Shown here one piece after another: positions 7,011 through 15,383 of a stretch of 64,000 nt of DNA (position 1 is the stretch's first letter; each line of letters begins with the position of its first letter). Source of the stretch: Sinorhizobium mexicanum (GTDB lineage: Bacteria > Pseudomonadota > Alphaproteobacteria > Rhizobiales > Rhizobiaceae). Location of the stretch: contig NZ_CP041241.1 in NCBI RefSeq assembly GCF_013488225.1, forward strand, positions 930,001 through 994,000. The letters are read 5' to 3'. The notes under the pieces were generated by a model. It had not been told where the DNA came from. It worked only from the letters and a program-made list of their open reading frames with translations, and ran no database searches. Both the position numbers and the translations under genes were made by a program.

Positions 7011-8933
7011 ATGTCCTTCGTTCGGTTCTTGTTGCCATTGCTGGTCTTGTGTTTCTGTCTGTCTGGTGCGGCAACATTGCGTGCACAAGTAACGACAGAG
7101 AAAGCTCTCGAGAATGCGGCTCCAGTGCTGCTGATCGAAGAGTGGGAAGGGCGCTCGCGTAGCCGTCTTAACGCACTGCTCTCTGCAGTGCCGCGCGTAG
7201 GCAATGAACTCTCCCGCGTCGCGTCCGGGCTACGGCAAGAGGCGCGCAGCAGCGGTCTGGCACCTGCAGTACTCATGCTCGGCATCATTGCAGGCATTGC
7301 TTTTGGCGCTGAGTGGTTCGTCCGCCGCGCAGTGCGAGACTCCCCTTTGCCCAAGCGCCCTTTGACGCGAGTCCACGCGGAGTTCTTGCCGCTATTGGCA
7401 TTCACGGCGACAGTTGCCGTCCTCTTTCTCCTTTTCGCGTGGCCGCCGCTGTCACGCGTGGTCGTGTTCCATGCTCTCCTCGCAATGATCGCCTATCGAT
7501 TCGTGATCGTGCTTTGCCGGCTCGCATTGTTTATGTCGGTACTATCGGCTCGGGCCTATTCACGAGTCCGCATGTTCGCTGCGGTGGCCTTCGTGGCGGT
7601 GGCGTTCTCGGCTGTGTGCGAGCGACTCAGCGTTGACCCCGATGTCCGTTCAGTTCTGGCAATTGGATTTTCGGTCCTGCTGTTGCTGATCTCCATCGAC
7701 GGAATTTGGCGCAACGGCCCGGACGACGGACAGCCCCCGCAGAGCCGCGCCGCCCGTGCAATCGGGATCACCGGAGCCGTCTTGCTCTGGCTGCTCTGGT
7801 GCGGTGGCTTCGTGGCGCTGTTCTGGCTTGGAATAATGCTCATCGTTGTGCCGCGCGCCTTGTCGGCAACCGACAGTGTGGTCCATGTGTGGGCGGCATC
7901 ACGCGGAGATGGAGAGCGTGCTTCAGACCCTAAGACCGTGCTGCTCGCGCGGGGCACGCGGGCGATCGTTATTATCGCGGCGGTCGATTGGGTCGGATTC
8001 GTCTGGCGACATAATTTCCAGTTCCTCGCCGGTCACATGACCCTGGCCCAGACGATCATCGGCGGGGCATTCAACAGCATCGTCATCCTGCTGCTCATCG
8101 ACCTCTCTTGGCAACTGGCGAATGCTTATATTACCCGCAAGCTCAGTGATCGCGGCGATGAAGCAGCGCTCACACCGAATGAGGCCGCACGACAAAGCCG
8201 GCTTCGCACCTTGCTGCCCGTTTTCCGCAACGGCCTGGCGGCGGGGCTTCTCTCTGTAGCCGTTCTTACAGTGCTTTCGCAGATGGGGGTTGAAATCGGC
8301 CCATTAATCGCAGGCGCGGGCGTCTTCGGCGTTGCAATCGGCTTCGGCTCACAGACCCTCGTCAAGGACATTGTCAGCGGCATTTTCTACCTTCTGGATG
8401 ATGCATTCCGCGTCGGCGAATACATCGAGGCGGGAAGCTACACGGGTGTCGTGGAATCCTTCAGCCTTCGTTCCGTGCGACTGCGACACCACCGTGGCCC
8501 CATCTTCACCGTACCCTTCGGTTCGCTTGGTGCGATCAAGAATGCGAGCCGCGACTGGACCGTCGATAAGTTCCGCATCCGTGTCCCCTTCAAAACCGAC
8601 CTCGATCGCGTGCGCCAACTCATCAAGGATATCGGCAGGCAGTTGCAGGGGGATCCGGAATTCGGCTCGTTCTTTATCGAGCCACTCAAGCTCAAGGGCG
8701 TGGAGCAGATCGGCGAATACGGCATCGAACTCGGCGTAGCCTTTACCTGCAAGCCAGGAGAACAGACGATGATCCGTCGAAAGGCTTACGCAATGCTGAT
8801 GCAGGCCTTCCGTGACAACGGGATCGACTTCGCCCAGCCGACGGTCCAAGTCAGCGGAGATGACAAGGACACAGCCGCCGCTCTCGCGGCGCGTCAGCTT
8901 CCAGGAACGACCGCAACGCCAAGTCCGGGCTGA
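7011..8933 (+). CDS. MscS-family mechanosensitive ion channel
   Basis: 640 residues. An N-terminal hydrophobic signal (LLPLLVLCFCLSGAATLRAQ) is followed by a periplasmic segment and several membrane spans. The conserved MscS core lies at about residues 400-600: a Gly/Ala-rich pore helix (GVAIGFGSQTLVKDIVSGIF), then the beta domain (FRVGEYIEAGSYTGVVES; VPFGSLGAIKNASRDW) and the alpha/beta cytoplasmic domain. The length and multi-TM N-terminus match the larger YbiO-type members. These inner-membrane channels open under membrane tension to release osmolytes. The start has only a weak ribosome binding site. It lies in the run of envelope genes with no shared promoter evident. Confidence 0.9.
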   Translation: MSFVRFLLPLLVLCFCLSGAATLRAQVTTEKALENAAPVLLIEEWEGRSRSRLNALLSAVPRVGNELSRVASGLRQEARSSGLAPAVLMLGIIAGIAFGAEWFVRRAVRDSPLPKRPLTRVHAEFLPLLAFTATVAVLFLLFAWPPLSRVVVFHALLAMIAYRFVIVLCRLALFMSVLSARAYSRVRMFAAVAFVAVAFSAVCERLSVDPDVRSVLAIGFSVLLLLISIDGIWRNGPDDGQPPQSRAARAIGITGAVLLWLLWCGGFVALFWLGIMLIVVPRALSATDSVVHVWAASRGDGERASDPKTVLLARGTRAIVIIAAVDWVGFVWRHNFQFLAGHMTLAQTIIGGAFNSIVILLLIDLSWQLANAYITRKLSDRGDEAALTPNEAARQSRLRTLLPVFRNGLAAGLLSVAVLTVLSQMGVEIGPLIAGAGVFGVAIGFGSQTLVKDIVSGIFYLLDDAFRVGEYIEAGSYTGVVESFSLRSVRLRHHRGPIFTVPFGSLGAIKNASRDWTVDKFRIRVPFKTDLDRVRQLIKDIGRQLQGDPEFGSFFIEPLKLKGVEQIGEYGIELGVAFTCKPGEQTMIRRKAYAMLMQAFRDNGIDFAQPTVQVSGDDKDTAAALAARQLPGTTATPSPG

Positions 8934-9103
8934 CGAAGGCGGGGAGAACTGCAGCGATCGGCTCCTGCGATTATCCACGGTTGGGCAGATGATTTGAATT
9001 GGCGGATTTCGGAAGCCGGCGTGGCATCAAATGGCAAGCGACGCGATTGCGCTTCCTGTAACGCTGTAATCGAGCGTTGTGGCCGTGAGGGTCAGGGGGA
9101 AGC

Positions 9104-10417
9104 GTGACTCTGGAATCGACTTCGGAAACAGTCGCTGCCGAACGCACCCGCGTAGGCACGATCTTCACCGCTTGCCGAGCCTCTTCTATGGGGGCATGGC
9201 TGCACTTGCCGGGTGTCGTGGGCTTGAGCCTGGCGTTGCTCGCTGCATGCGCAGGTCGACCGACTGGGGTGCTGGAGCCGGTAGCGGCCGTTCCATCAGC
9301 CGCACAAGTTGAGATGCTGGTCACGACGACCCGAGGCCGGGCAGAAACACCGGGCGAGATGTTCAGCGGCGAGCGCGCGCCCAGCCCGACCTTCGCGGAC
9401 ATCACGGTGTCGATTCCGCCAGGCACCGTCCGTAAGGCGGGCGAAGTCGCCTGGCCACGCAAGCTGCCGCCTAATGCCGCGACGGATTTCGCGACGGTCA
9501 AGGCCGAGGAGATCGAGCGCATTGCCGCCGAGAAGTGGTTGAGCAGTCATGTGCGCAAGAGCCCGGACGGCAGCGTCCTCGTCTTTATCCACGGGTTCAA
9601 CAACCATTTCGAGGATGCAGTCTTCCGTTTCGCGCAGATCATGCACGATTCGGGCGCGCACAGTGTGCCGGTGCTCGCGACGTGGCCGTCACGCGGGAGT
9701 CTGCTTGCCTATGGCTACGATCGCGAGAGCACCAACTATACGCGAAACGCGGTAGAACGTTTGTTCCAGTACCTGGCTCATGATTCCGAGGTCAAGGAAG
9801 TCTCGATTCTGGCCCATTCCATGGGCAACTGGCTGGCGCTGGAATCCTTGCGCCAGATGGCCATCCGCAATGACGGACTTCCGGCCAAGTTCAAGAACGT
9901 CATGTTGGCAGCGCCTGACGTCGACGTCGACGTTTTCAGATCGCAGATTGCCGACATGGGCAAGCGACGACCGCGCTTTACGCTCTTCGTCTCTCGTGAC
10001 GACCGTGCGCTCGCAGTTTCTCGTCGCGTCTGGGGCAATGTCTCCCGGTTGGGAGCGATCGATCCGGAGCAATCGCCCTACAAAGAGGAACTGGCGGCGA
10101 ACAACATCTCCGTCATCGATCTCACCAAGATCAAGGAGGGTGACAGTCTCCATCACACCAAGTTCGCGGAATCGCCTGAGATCGTCCAACTGATTGGTAA
10201 CCGTCTCTCCGACGGCCAGACTTTGACCGACAGCAGGCTCGGCCTTGGCGATCACATCGTGGCCGCGACAGCCGGGGCTGCGCAGACCGTTGGAACCGCC
10301 GCGGGCCTGGTGGTTTCGGCGCCGGCTGCAATAGTCGATCAAAACACCCGGCAGAACTACGCTCACCATATCGAGGCACTCGTCGGCCCCGCCGATGGGA
10401 GCAAACATGGCCGCTAG
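9104..10417 (+). CDS. DUF900 alpha/beta hydrolase with lipoprotein-like N-terminus
   Basis: 437 residues from the GTG at 9104, which has CAGGGGGAAG just upstream; an ATG at 9188 lacks a site. A hydrophobic segment ends in LALLAACAG, a plausible lipobox, so the protein is probably anchored in the periplasm. The hydrolase domain (PF05990, DUF900) shows VFIHGFNNHFEDAVFRFAQI at the oxyanion strand and the nucleophile elbow AHSMGN. A later Asp (APDVDVD) and His (SLHHTKFAE) could complete a triad. The substrate is unknown; members are annotated only as esterase or lipase-like. It follows the channel gene by about 170 bases on the same strand. Confidence 0.85.
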   Translation: MTLESTSETVAAERTRVGTIFTACRASSMGAWLHLPGVVGLSLALLAACAGRPTGVLEPVAAVPSAAQVEMLVTTTRGRAETPGEMFSGERAPSPTFADITVSIPPGTVRKAGEVAWPRKLPPNAATDFATVKAEEIERIAAEKWLSSHVRKSPDGSVLVFIHGFNNHFEDAVFRFAQIMHDSGAHSVPVLATWPSRGSLLAYGYDRESTNYTRNAVERLFQYLAHDSEVKEVSILAHSMGNWLALESLRQMAIRNDGLPAKFKNVMLAAPDVDVDVFRSQIADMGKRRPRFTLFVSRDDRALAVSRRVWGNVSRLGAIDPEQSPYKEELAANNISVIDLTKIKEGDSLHHTKFAESPEIVQLIGNRLSDGQTLTDSRLGLGDHIVAATAGAAQTVGTAAGLVVSAPAAIVDQNTRQNYAHHIEALVGPADGSKHGR

Positions 10418-10581
10418 CGAGTGCCGGAAAAGAAGCAGTGCGACGTCTGGAGACTGTAGCCGATAGCCCGACAGCAAACGGCATCCATTGTGCATTTGAC
10501 CAACCGGCGGTCCTCAACCGGGTCTGAACCGGGGCCGCGAAGCGAGATCGGTCGCGACAGCGACCGCTATTGGGAGATATC

Positions 10582-11372
10582 ATGAAGATTTGCGTCATTC
10601 GTACGCTCGCCGCAATTGGAACTTGCCTCGTTGCCGGAAGCGCCAGGGCCGCGGACATCTATTCCCCGATGACGCCGGAGGTTCAGCAGACGACCACCGA
10701 AAGCGGATGGAGCTTTTCCTTTGCTCCCTATTTCTGGGCGGCCGGATTGTCAGGAGACGTAGCGCAGTTCGGGCTGCCGGCGGTGGATGTCGATGCCAGC
10801 TTCAGCGACCTCTTCGACCATCTCGAGTTCGGTGCGATGGCGACAGGCGAAGCCCGCAACGGTCCGTACAGCATCTTCGGTGATGTGATCTATACGAAGA
10901 TTTCAGGGCAGGACGGAACACCAACAGGCGTTCTTGCCGCGGACGTCGAGCTCACATCCGAGACCTTCGCCGGGCTGCTCGGCGCAGGATACTCTGTCTT
11001 CGAGAGCGGTGCAGCGCAGTTTGACATCGTCGGTGGCCTGCGCGTGTGGTCCGTTGAGAGTGAGCTTTCCTTCCACGGCGGTATTCTCGATGGGCGCTCC
11101 AGAAAAGACGATGCCACCTGGGTGGACGGTCTGGCCGGCTTTCGCGGTACCTATTCGCTCACACCCGAATCTACCTCACCGGATGGGGGCTCGTCGGTGC
11201 CGGTGGCGCCGATCTCGATTGGGACGTAGCCGCAGCGGTCGGCTATCGGTTCAGCAACAGCGTATCCGCCGTTGCCGGCTACCGTGCATTAGGAGTGGAT
11301 TACAGCGATGACGGATTCGTCTTCGATGTCGTCCAGCAGGGACCTGTTCTCGGGCTCGTGCTACGCTTTTAG
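10582..11372 (+). pseudogene. Outer-membrane beta-barrel protein, broken by a single-base frameshift
   Basis: The ATG at 10582 has GGGAG seven bases before it. A signal peptide (TLAAIGTCLVAGSARA) is followed by barrel strands such as SFSFAPYFWAAGLSGDV. Reading proceeds normally to GTYSLTPE. In that frame it then becomes non-barrel sequence ending at 11229. Shifted by one base from 11168, the barrel resumes (IYLTGWGLVGAGGADLDWD, then VAAAVGYRFSNSV) and ends at the TAG of 11370-11372 with VLGLVLRF, a typical terminal-Phe signature for outer-membrane insertion. One A is apparently missing at GAATC (11167-11171). It may be a true pseudogene or a sequencing error; the intact form would be about 263 residues. 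Confidence 0.8.
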
Positions 11373-11479
11373 GAATTACCCGTATCCTCGCCCGGCGCTG
11401 TTCATGCTTGAGGCGCCATTGGCAGATGGGGTGTCCACCGGGCAAGACAAACAGCAAAAAAAGGTGTCGATTGGAAGTG

Positions 11480-11512
11480 GCGATCGCACGGGGGGGTGCC
11501 CCGTGCGATCGC
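11480..11512. terminator. Strong 14-bp hairpin between convergent genes
   Basis: GCGATCGCACGGGG (11480-11493) pairs perfectly with CCCCGTGCGATCGC (11499-11512) across GGGTG. It ends seven bases before the xylonate dehydratase stop. A T7 run lies about 15 bases beyond it on the minus strand. It probably separates the barrel gene from the dehydratase operon. Confidence 0.6.
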
Positions 11513-11519
11513 GAGATCG

Positions 11520-13304
11520 TCAGTGGTTGTGCCGCGGCGGGGTCTTGGAGATCTGGCGGAAAGCCTCCGCATCCCGGATCGTCGCGCCGTCGGCGAGCTC
11601 CGTCACGGTCTGGCGGTAGATCATCTGCCAGGGGGTGGCGTCACCCGGTACCTTCGGAATACCCTCGGCCTTGCGGCGCTCGATCTCGGCACCGTCCACC
11701 AACATGTCGCAGAGGCCTTCGTTGAAGTCGATGCGGATGGTGTCGCCTGTGCGTACCCAGGCGAGGCCGCCGCCGGCCGCGCTTTCGGGCGAGGCGTTCA
11801 GGATCGACGGGCTGTCGGCCGTGCCGGACTGGCGGCCGTCGCCGATCGTCGGAAGGCTCATGATGCCGCGTTTCAGCAGGTGATCCGGCGGCTGCATGTT
11901 GACCACTTCGGCCGAGCCCGGCCAGCCCTTGGGACCGGCTCCGCGGATCACCAGGATGCAGTTCTCGTCGATGTCGAGGGAGGGGTCATTGATCCGCTTG
12001 TGGTAGTCCTCTGACCCGTCGAAGACGATGGCGCGACCCTCGAACACGCCCTCGCGTCCCGGCTCCTGCAGGTAGCGCTGGCGGAAGCTGTCAGAAACGA
12101 CGCTCATCTTCATGATTGCGAAGTCGAAGAGATTACCCTTGAGGACGAGGAAGCCCGCGCGTTCGCGCAGCGGCTCGCCAAAAGCCCTGATCACTTCACG
12201 GTCGTCGGATTCGCGGCCTTCGAGGTTTTCTGCCATGGTCTTGCCGGTCACCGTCGGACAGCCGCCGTCGATCTTGCCGGCCCTGAGCAGTTCCCACATG
12301 ATGGCGGGCACACCGCCGGCACGGTGGAAACGTTCGCCGAGATAGGCACCCGCCGGCTGGACATTGGCGAGGAGGGGTATGTCATAGCCATGAACCTGCC
12401 AATCGTCCGGCTTGAGCGTCACGCCCGCGTGCTTGGCCATTGCCATCAGGTGCGGCTGGGCATTGGTCGAGCCGCCGATGGCGGAGTTGACCTTGATCGC
12501 GTTCAGGAATGCCTCGCGCGTCAGGATGTCGGACGGCTTGACGTCGTCCAATACGAGCTCGACGGCGCGGCGGCCGGTGCGATAGGCCATCTGGCCGCGC
12601 TCGCGGTAGGCTGCCGGAATCGCCGCACAGCCGGTCAGTGACATGCCGAGCGCTTCGGCCATGGCATTCATCGTGGACGCCGTGCCCATGGTGTTGCAAT
12701 GGCCGACCGAGGGAGCCGAATCGAGGGCCGCTTCGAGGAACTGCTCGCGGGTTATTTCGCCGGCGGCATACTTGCGGCGCGAACGCCAGATCACGGTGCC
12801 GGAGCCGACGAGATCGCCGTCGTTCCAGCCGTCGAGCATCGGTCCGCCGGAGAAGACAATTGCCGGAATGTCGACAGTCGAGGCGGCCATCAGTGCAGAC
12901 GGGGTGGTCTTGTCGCAGCCGGTGGTCAGGATCACGCCGTCGAGCGGATAGCCGTAGAGGATCTCGACCAGTCCGAGATAGGCGAGATTGCGGTCGAGCG
13001 CGGCGGTCGGCCTCTTGCAGTTCTCGAACAGCGGATGGGTCGGGAATTCGATCGGAATGCCGCCCGCATCGCGGATGCCGTCGCGCAGGCGCTTCGCCAG
13101 TTCCAGGTGGTGGCGGTTGCAGGGATTAAGGTCGCTGCCCGACTGCGCGATGCCGATAATCGGTTTGCCGGACCGCAGCTCTTCCGGCGTGGTGCCGTAG
13201 TTCATGAAGCGCTCCAGGTAGAGCGCGGTCAGGTCCAGGTGCTCGGGGTTATCGAACCAGTCCTGTGAGCGCAGCCGTCGGGTGGCCTTGTTGTCGTCGG
13301 TCAT
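11520..13304 (-). CDS. xylD: D-xylonate dehydratase (IlvD/Edd family, XylD-like)
   Basis: 594 residues. It dehydrates a pentonate to 2-keto-3-deoxy-pentonate using an iron-sulfur cluster and magnesium. The pattern follows Caulobacter XylD closely as I remember it: RLRSQDWFDNPEHLDLTALY at the start, cluster cysteines in GSDLNPCNRHH, TTGCDKTTPS and VGHCNTMGTAST, the C-terminal block VIRGAGPKGWPGSAEVVN, and a PRHNH ending. The length equals that of XylD and exceeds other pentonate dehydratases such as the ~580-residue L-arabinonate enzyme. The ATG overlaps the stop of the upstream dehydrogenase (ATGA), with GGAAGGAAG in front. It is third gene of the denD-like operon. Another pentonate or hexonate remains possible as substrate. 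Confidence 0.85.
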   Translation of the reverse strand: MTDDNKATRRLRSQDWFDNPEHLDLTALYLERFMNYGTTPEELRSGKPIIGIAQSGSDLNPCNRHHLELAKRLRDGIRDAGGIPIEFPTHPLFENCKRPTAALDRNLAYLGLVEILYGYPLDGVILTTGCDKTTPSALMAASTVDIPAIVFSGGPMLDGWNDGDLVGSGTVIWRSRRKYAAGEITREQFLEAALDSAPSVGHCNTMGTASTMNAMAEALGMSLTGCAAIPAAYRERGQMAYRTGRRAVELVLDDVKPSDILTREAFLNAIKVNSAIGGSTNAQPHLMAMAKHAGVTLKPDDWQVHGYDIPLLANVQPAGAYLGERFHRAGGVPAIMWELLRAGKIDGGCPTVTGKTMAENLEGRESDDREVIRAFGEPLRERAGFLVLKGNLFDFAIMKMSVVSDSFRQRYLQEPGREGVFEGRAIVFDGSEDYHKRINDPSLDIDENCILVIRGAGPKGWPGSAEVVNMQPPDHLLKRGIMSLPTIGDGRQSGTADSPSILNASPESAAGGGLAWVRTGDTIRIDFNEGLCDMLVDGAEIERRKAEGIPKVPGDATPWQMIYRQTVTELADGATIRDAEAFRQISKTPPRHNH

Positions 13305-14212
13305 TGATCTTCCTTCCGTTCGCTCCCGTTGACCTTCTCCAGATGCAAGAGAAGCGCGCTGTGATCCTTTTCGCCGCCGCCATCGGCGACGAAGTCACGG
13401 AATTCGTTGCGTACCATGGCCGTCAACGGCAATTCCAGATCCAGGAGGTCGGCCATGGCGGCAACCGCATCCAGATCCTTCAATTGCAGCCGGGAGGGAC
13501 CGCCGGGAGCAAAGGTGCGGTTGACCATGCGGGCGCCGTGCAGGTCAAGAATCCGGCTCTCGGCGAAGCCGCCGCGAATGGCGTCGCGGAACCTGCCGCG
13601 ATCCGCGCCGCTGGCTTCCACGAGGATCATCGCCTCGGCAACCGCGCCGATCGTGATGGCGACAATCTGCTGGTTGGCCAGCTTGCAGATCTGGCCGGCG
13701 CCGGCAGGACCGACATGCGTGACGCGGCCTAGCGCGGCAAAGACGTCCGTAAGGCCGGCGATAACCTCGGCCTGGCCGCCGGCCATGATGGCAAGCGTCC
13801 CGGCTTCGGCCCCGACGACGCCGCCGGAAACCGGCGCATCGACGTGGGCGACGTCGAGCTCAGCGAGGTGGGCGGCGTGATCGCGGGCGACCGGCGGGGC
13901 GATCGACGAGGAATCGACGACGATCGCGCCGGCCTTCAGGACTTCCGCGACGCCGGTTTCGAACAGAACCTGGCCGACCGCGTTTCCGTCACTCAGCATG
14001 GTGAAGACGATGTCGGCATCACGTGCAGCGTCGGCGGCCGTGGCCGCGAGGCTCGCACCGTCGGCCGCCAGGGCTTCGGCCTTGGAGGCGTCACGGTTCC
14101 AGACCGTGACGGGAAAACCTGCCTTCAGCAGGCGACGCGCCATCGGCGCGCCCATAAGCCCGGTGCCGAGAAAGGCAATGCGGCGGGATGCAGTCCCTCT
14201 GTCCGCGGTCAT
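13301..14212 (-). CDS. Beta-hydroxyacid dehydrogenase (3-HIBADH / L-threonate dehydrogenase-like)
   Basis: 303 residues. Rossmann motif FLGTGLMGAPMARRL (about residues 14-28), substrate motif DAPVSGGVVGAEAGTLAIM, and catalytic lysine region GAGQICKLANQQIV are all present. These define the 3-hydroxyisobutyrate dehydrogenase / tartronate semialdehyde reductase / L-threonate dehydrogenase family, NAD(P)-dependent cytoplasmic enzymes. The start ATG overlaps the stop of the denD-like gene (TGATGA), and the stop overlaps the xylD start, so the three genes are tightly coupled. In sugar-acid clusters such genes often encode LtnD, which oxidises L-threonate. The denD neighbour makes that attractive, but GlxR/GarR-type activity cannot be excluded. 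Confidence 0.85.
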   Translation of the reverse strand: MTADRGTASRRIAFLGTGLMGAPMARRLLKAGFPVTVWNRDASKAEALAADGASLAATAADAARDADIVFTMLSDGNAVGQVLFETGVAEVLKAGAIVVDSSSIAPPVARDHAAHLAELDVAHVDAPVSGGVVGAEAGTLAIMAGGQAEVIAGLTDVFAALGRVTHVGPAGAGQICKLANQQIVAITIGAVAEAMILVEASGADRGRFRDAIRGGFAESRILDLHGARMVNRTFAPGGPSRLQLKDLDAVAAMADLLDLELPLTAMVRNEFRDFVADGGGEKDHSALLLHLEKVNGSERKEDQ

Positions 14213-15195
14213 CAGAACTTGCCTCCCAGTTCGTCCTCTATGTGGACCTTGATGATCTCGTCGAAGGATTTTTCAGCGGTGAAGCCGAGTTCGATCGCGC
14301 GTTTGGCTTCGAAGCCGGGCGCCCAGCCGGCGCACATGCGCATGATCATCTCGTCGGGCTCGCGGCGGATGAGCGACACGGCCTTCTCGCCGGCGACGCG
14401 GCGCAGAGCCTCGATCTGTTCGCCAACGGTGGCGCTGAGGCCCGGCATGGAAAGGTTGCGGCGCGGGCCGACCTTTTCGACGTCGATGGTCGCGCCGTGG
14501 ATCAGGAAACCGACGGCCGAGCGCGGCGAGGCGTGCCAGTGGCGGACATCCTCGGACACCGGAAGTACGGCTTCCTGACCGACCAGCGGCTCGCGCAGGA
14601 TGTTGGAGAAGAAGCCGGAGGCAGCCTTGTTCGGCTTACCCGGACGGATGCAGATAGTCGGAAGGCGGATCCCGATGCCGTCGAAGAAACCGCGACGCGA
14701 ATAGTCCGACAGCAAGAGTTCGCAGATCGCCTTCTGGGTGCCGTAGCTGGTCAGCGGCGTGGTGTGGAACTCGTCCGGGATCGGATAGGGCAGGGGAGCG
14801 CCGAAGACGGCGATCGACGAGGTGAAGACGACGCGCGGCTTGTAGCCGTCCTGGCCGTGGGCGATGCGGATCGCGTCGAACAGGTAACGGGTCCCGTCGA
14901 GGTTGATTCGGTAGCCCTTGTCGAAGTCGAGTTCGGCTTCGCCCGACACGATGGCGGCGAGGTGGAAGATCACGTCCGGTCGTCTGGCGACGAGGCGCTC
15001 GGCTTCGCCGACAGACGAAAGGTCGACGGTTTCGAGGACGGCCTTGCCGGTGAAAGCCGCTGGGGCTTCCGGGGTGACGACGTCGACCAGCGTCATCATG
15101 TCGATGGCGCGGCCGTCGAGGTTTCCGTCCTTTGCAAGCCGTGCCGCGAGCTTGCGACCCACCATGCCGGCGGCGCCGATGATCAGAATGTGCAT
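14212..15195 (-). CDS. denD: D-erythronate dehydrogenase (DenD-like SDR)
   Basis: 327 residues from the ATG at 15195, which has GGAGGTAATCAC before it. It is an extended-type short-chain dehydrogenase: GAAGMVGRKLAARL glycine motif, then the DenD-like blocks PDVIFHLAAIVSGEAE, FTSSIAVFGAPLPYPIPDE (catalytic Ser) and TPLTSYGTQKAICELLL (YxxxK). DenD oxidises D-erythronate to 2-keto-D-erythronate with NAD in the four-carbon acid sugar pathway. No OtnK, OtnI or OtnC partner is in the window. It is first gene of an operon reading left and divergent from the FAD-linked dehydrogenase. The family call is strong; exact substrate is inferred. Confidence 0.85.
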   Translation of the reverse strand: MHILIIGAAGMVGRKLAARLAKDGNLDGRAIDMMTLVDVVTPEAPAAFTGKAVLETVDLSSVGEAERLVARRPDVIFHLAAIVSGEAELDFDKGYRINLDGTRYLFDAIRIAHGQDGYKPRVVFTSSIAVFGAPLPYPIPDEFHTTPLTSYGTQKAICELLLSDYSRRGFFDGIGIRLPTICIRPGKPNKAASGFFSNILREPLVGQEAVLPVSEDVRHWHASPRSAVGFLIHGATIDVEKVGPRRNLSMPGLSATVGEQIEALRRVAGEKAVSLIRREPDEMIMRMCAGWAPGFEAKRAIELGFTAEKSFDEIIKVHIEDELGGKF

Positions 15196-15270
15196 GTGAT
15201 TACCTCCTCCATGCTTTCGTTCCCACCCTCCGACAAAGATGCGAACCATTCAGCCGAAAAAAAGACATTG

Positions 15271-15291
15271 TAAGGTTGTCGGATAACCTTA
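15271..15291. promoter_or_regulatory. Putative GntR operator in the divergent promoter
   Basis: TAAGGTT (15271-15277) and AACCTTA (15285-15291) are perfect 7-base arms around GTCGGAT. The core GTTGTCGGATAACC resembles a second site at 17702-17715, and both flank the GntR gene's operon. FadR-type GntR proteins favour palindromes of this shape. Confidence 0.45.
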
Positions 15292-15383
15292 TATGATGCG
15301 TTTGAAAACAGAATAGTTGGCATCCCGCACAGGTCGTCACAGTTTCGGCTGGGTCCCTGGAGCGCCGCGGCCGGGAGGGACAC

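Noticed and set aside
14188..15273. Plus-strand open frame of 361 codons opposite denD
   Set aside because: It is antisense to a full-length DenD-like protein and has a low-complexity, charged translation.
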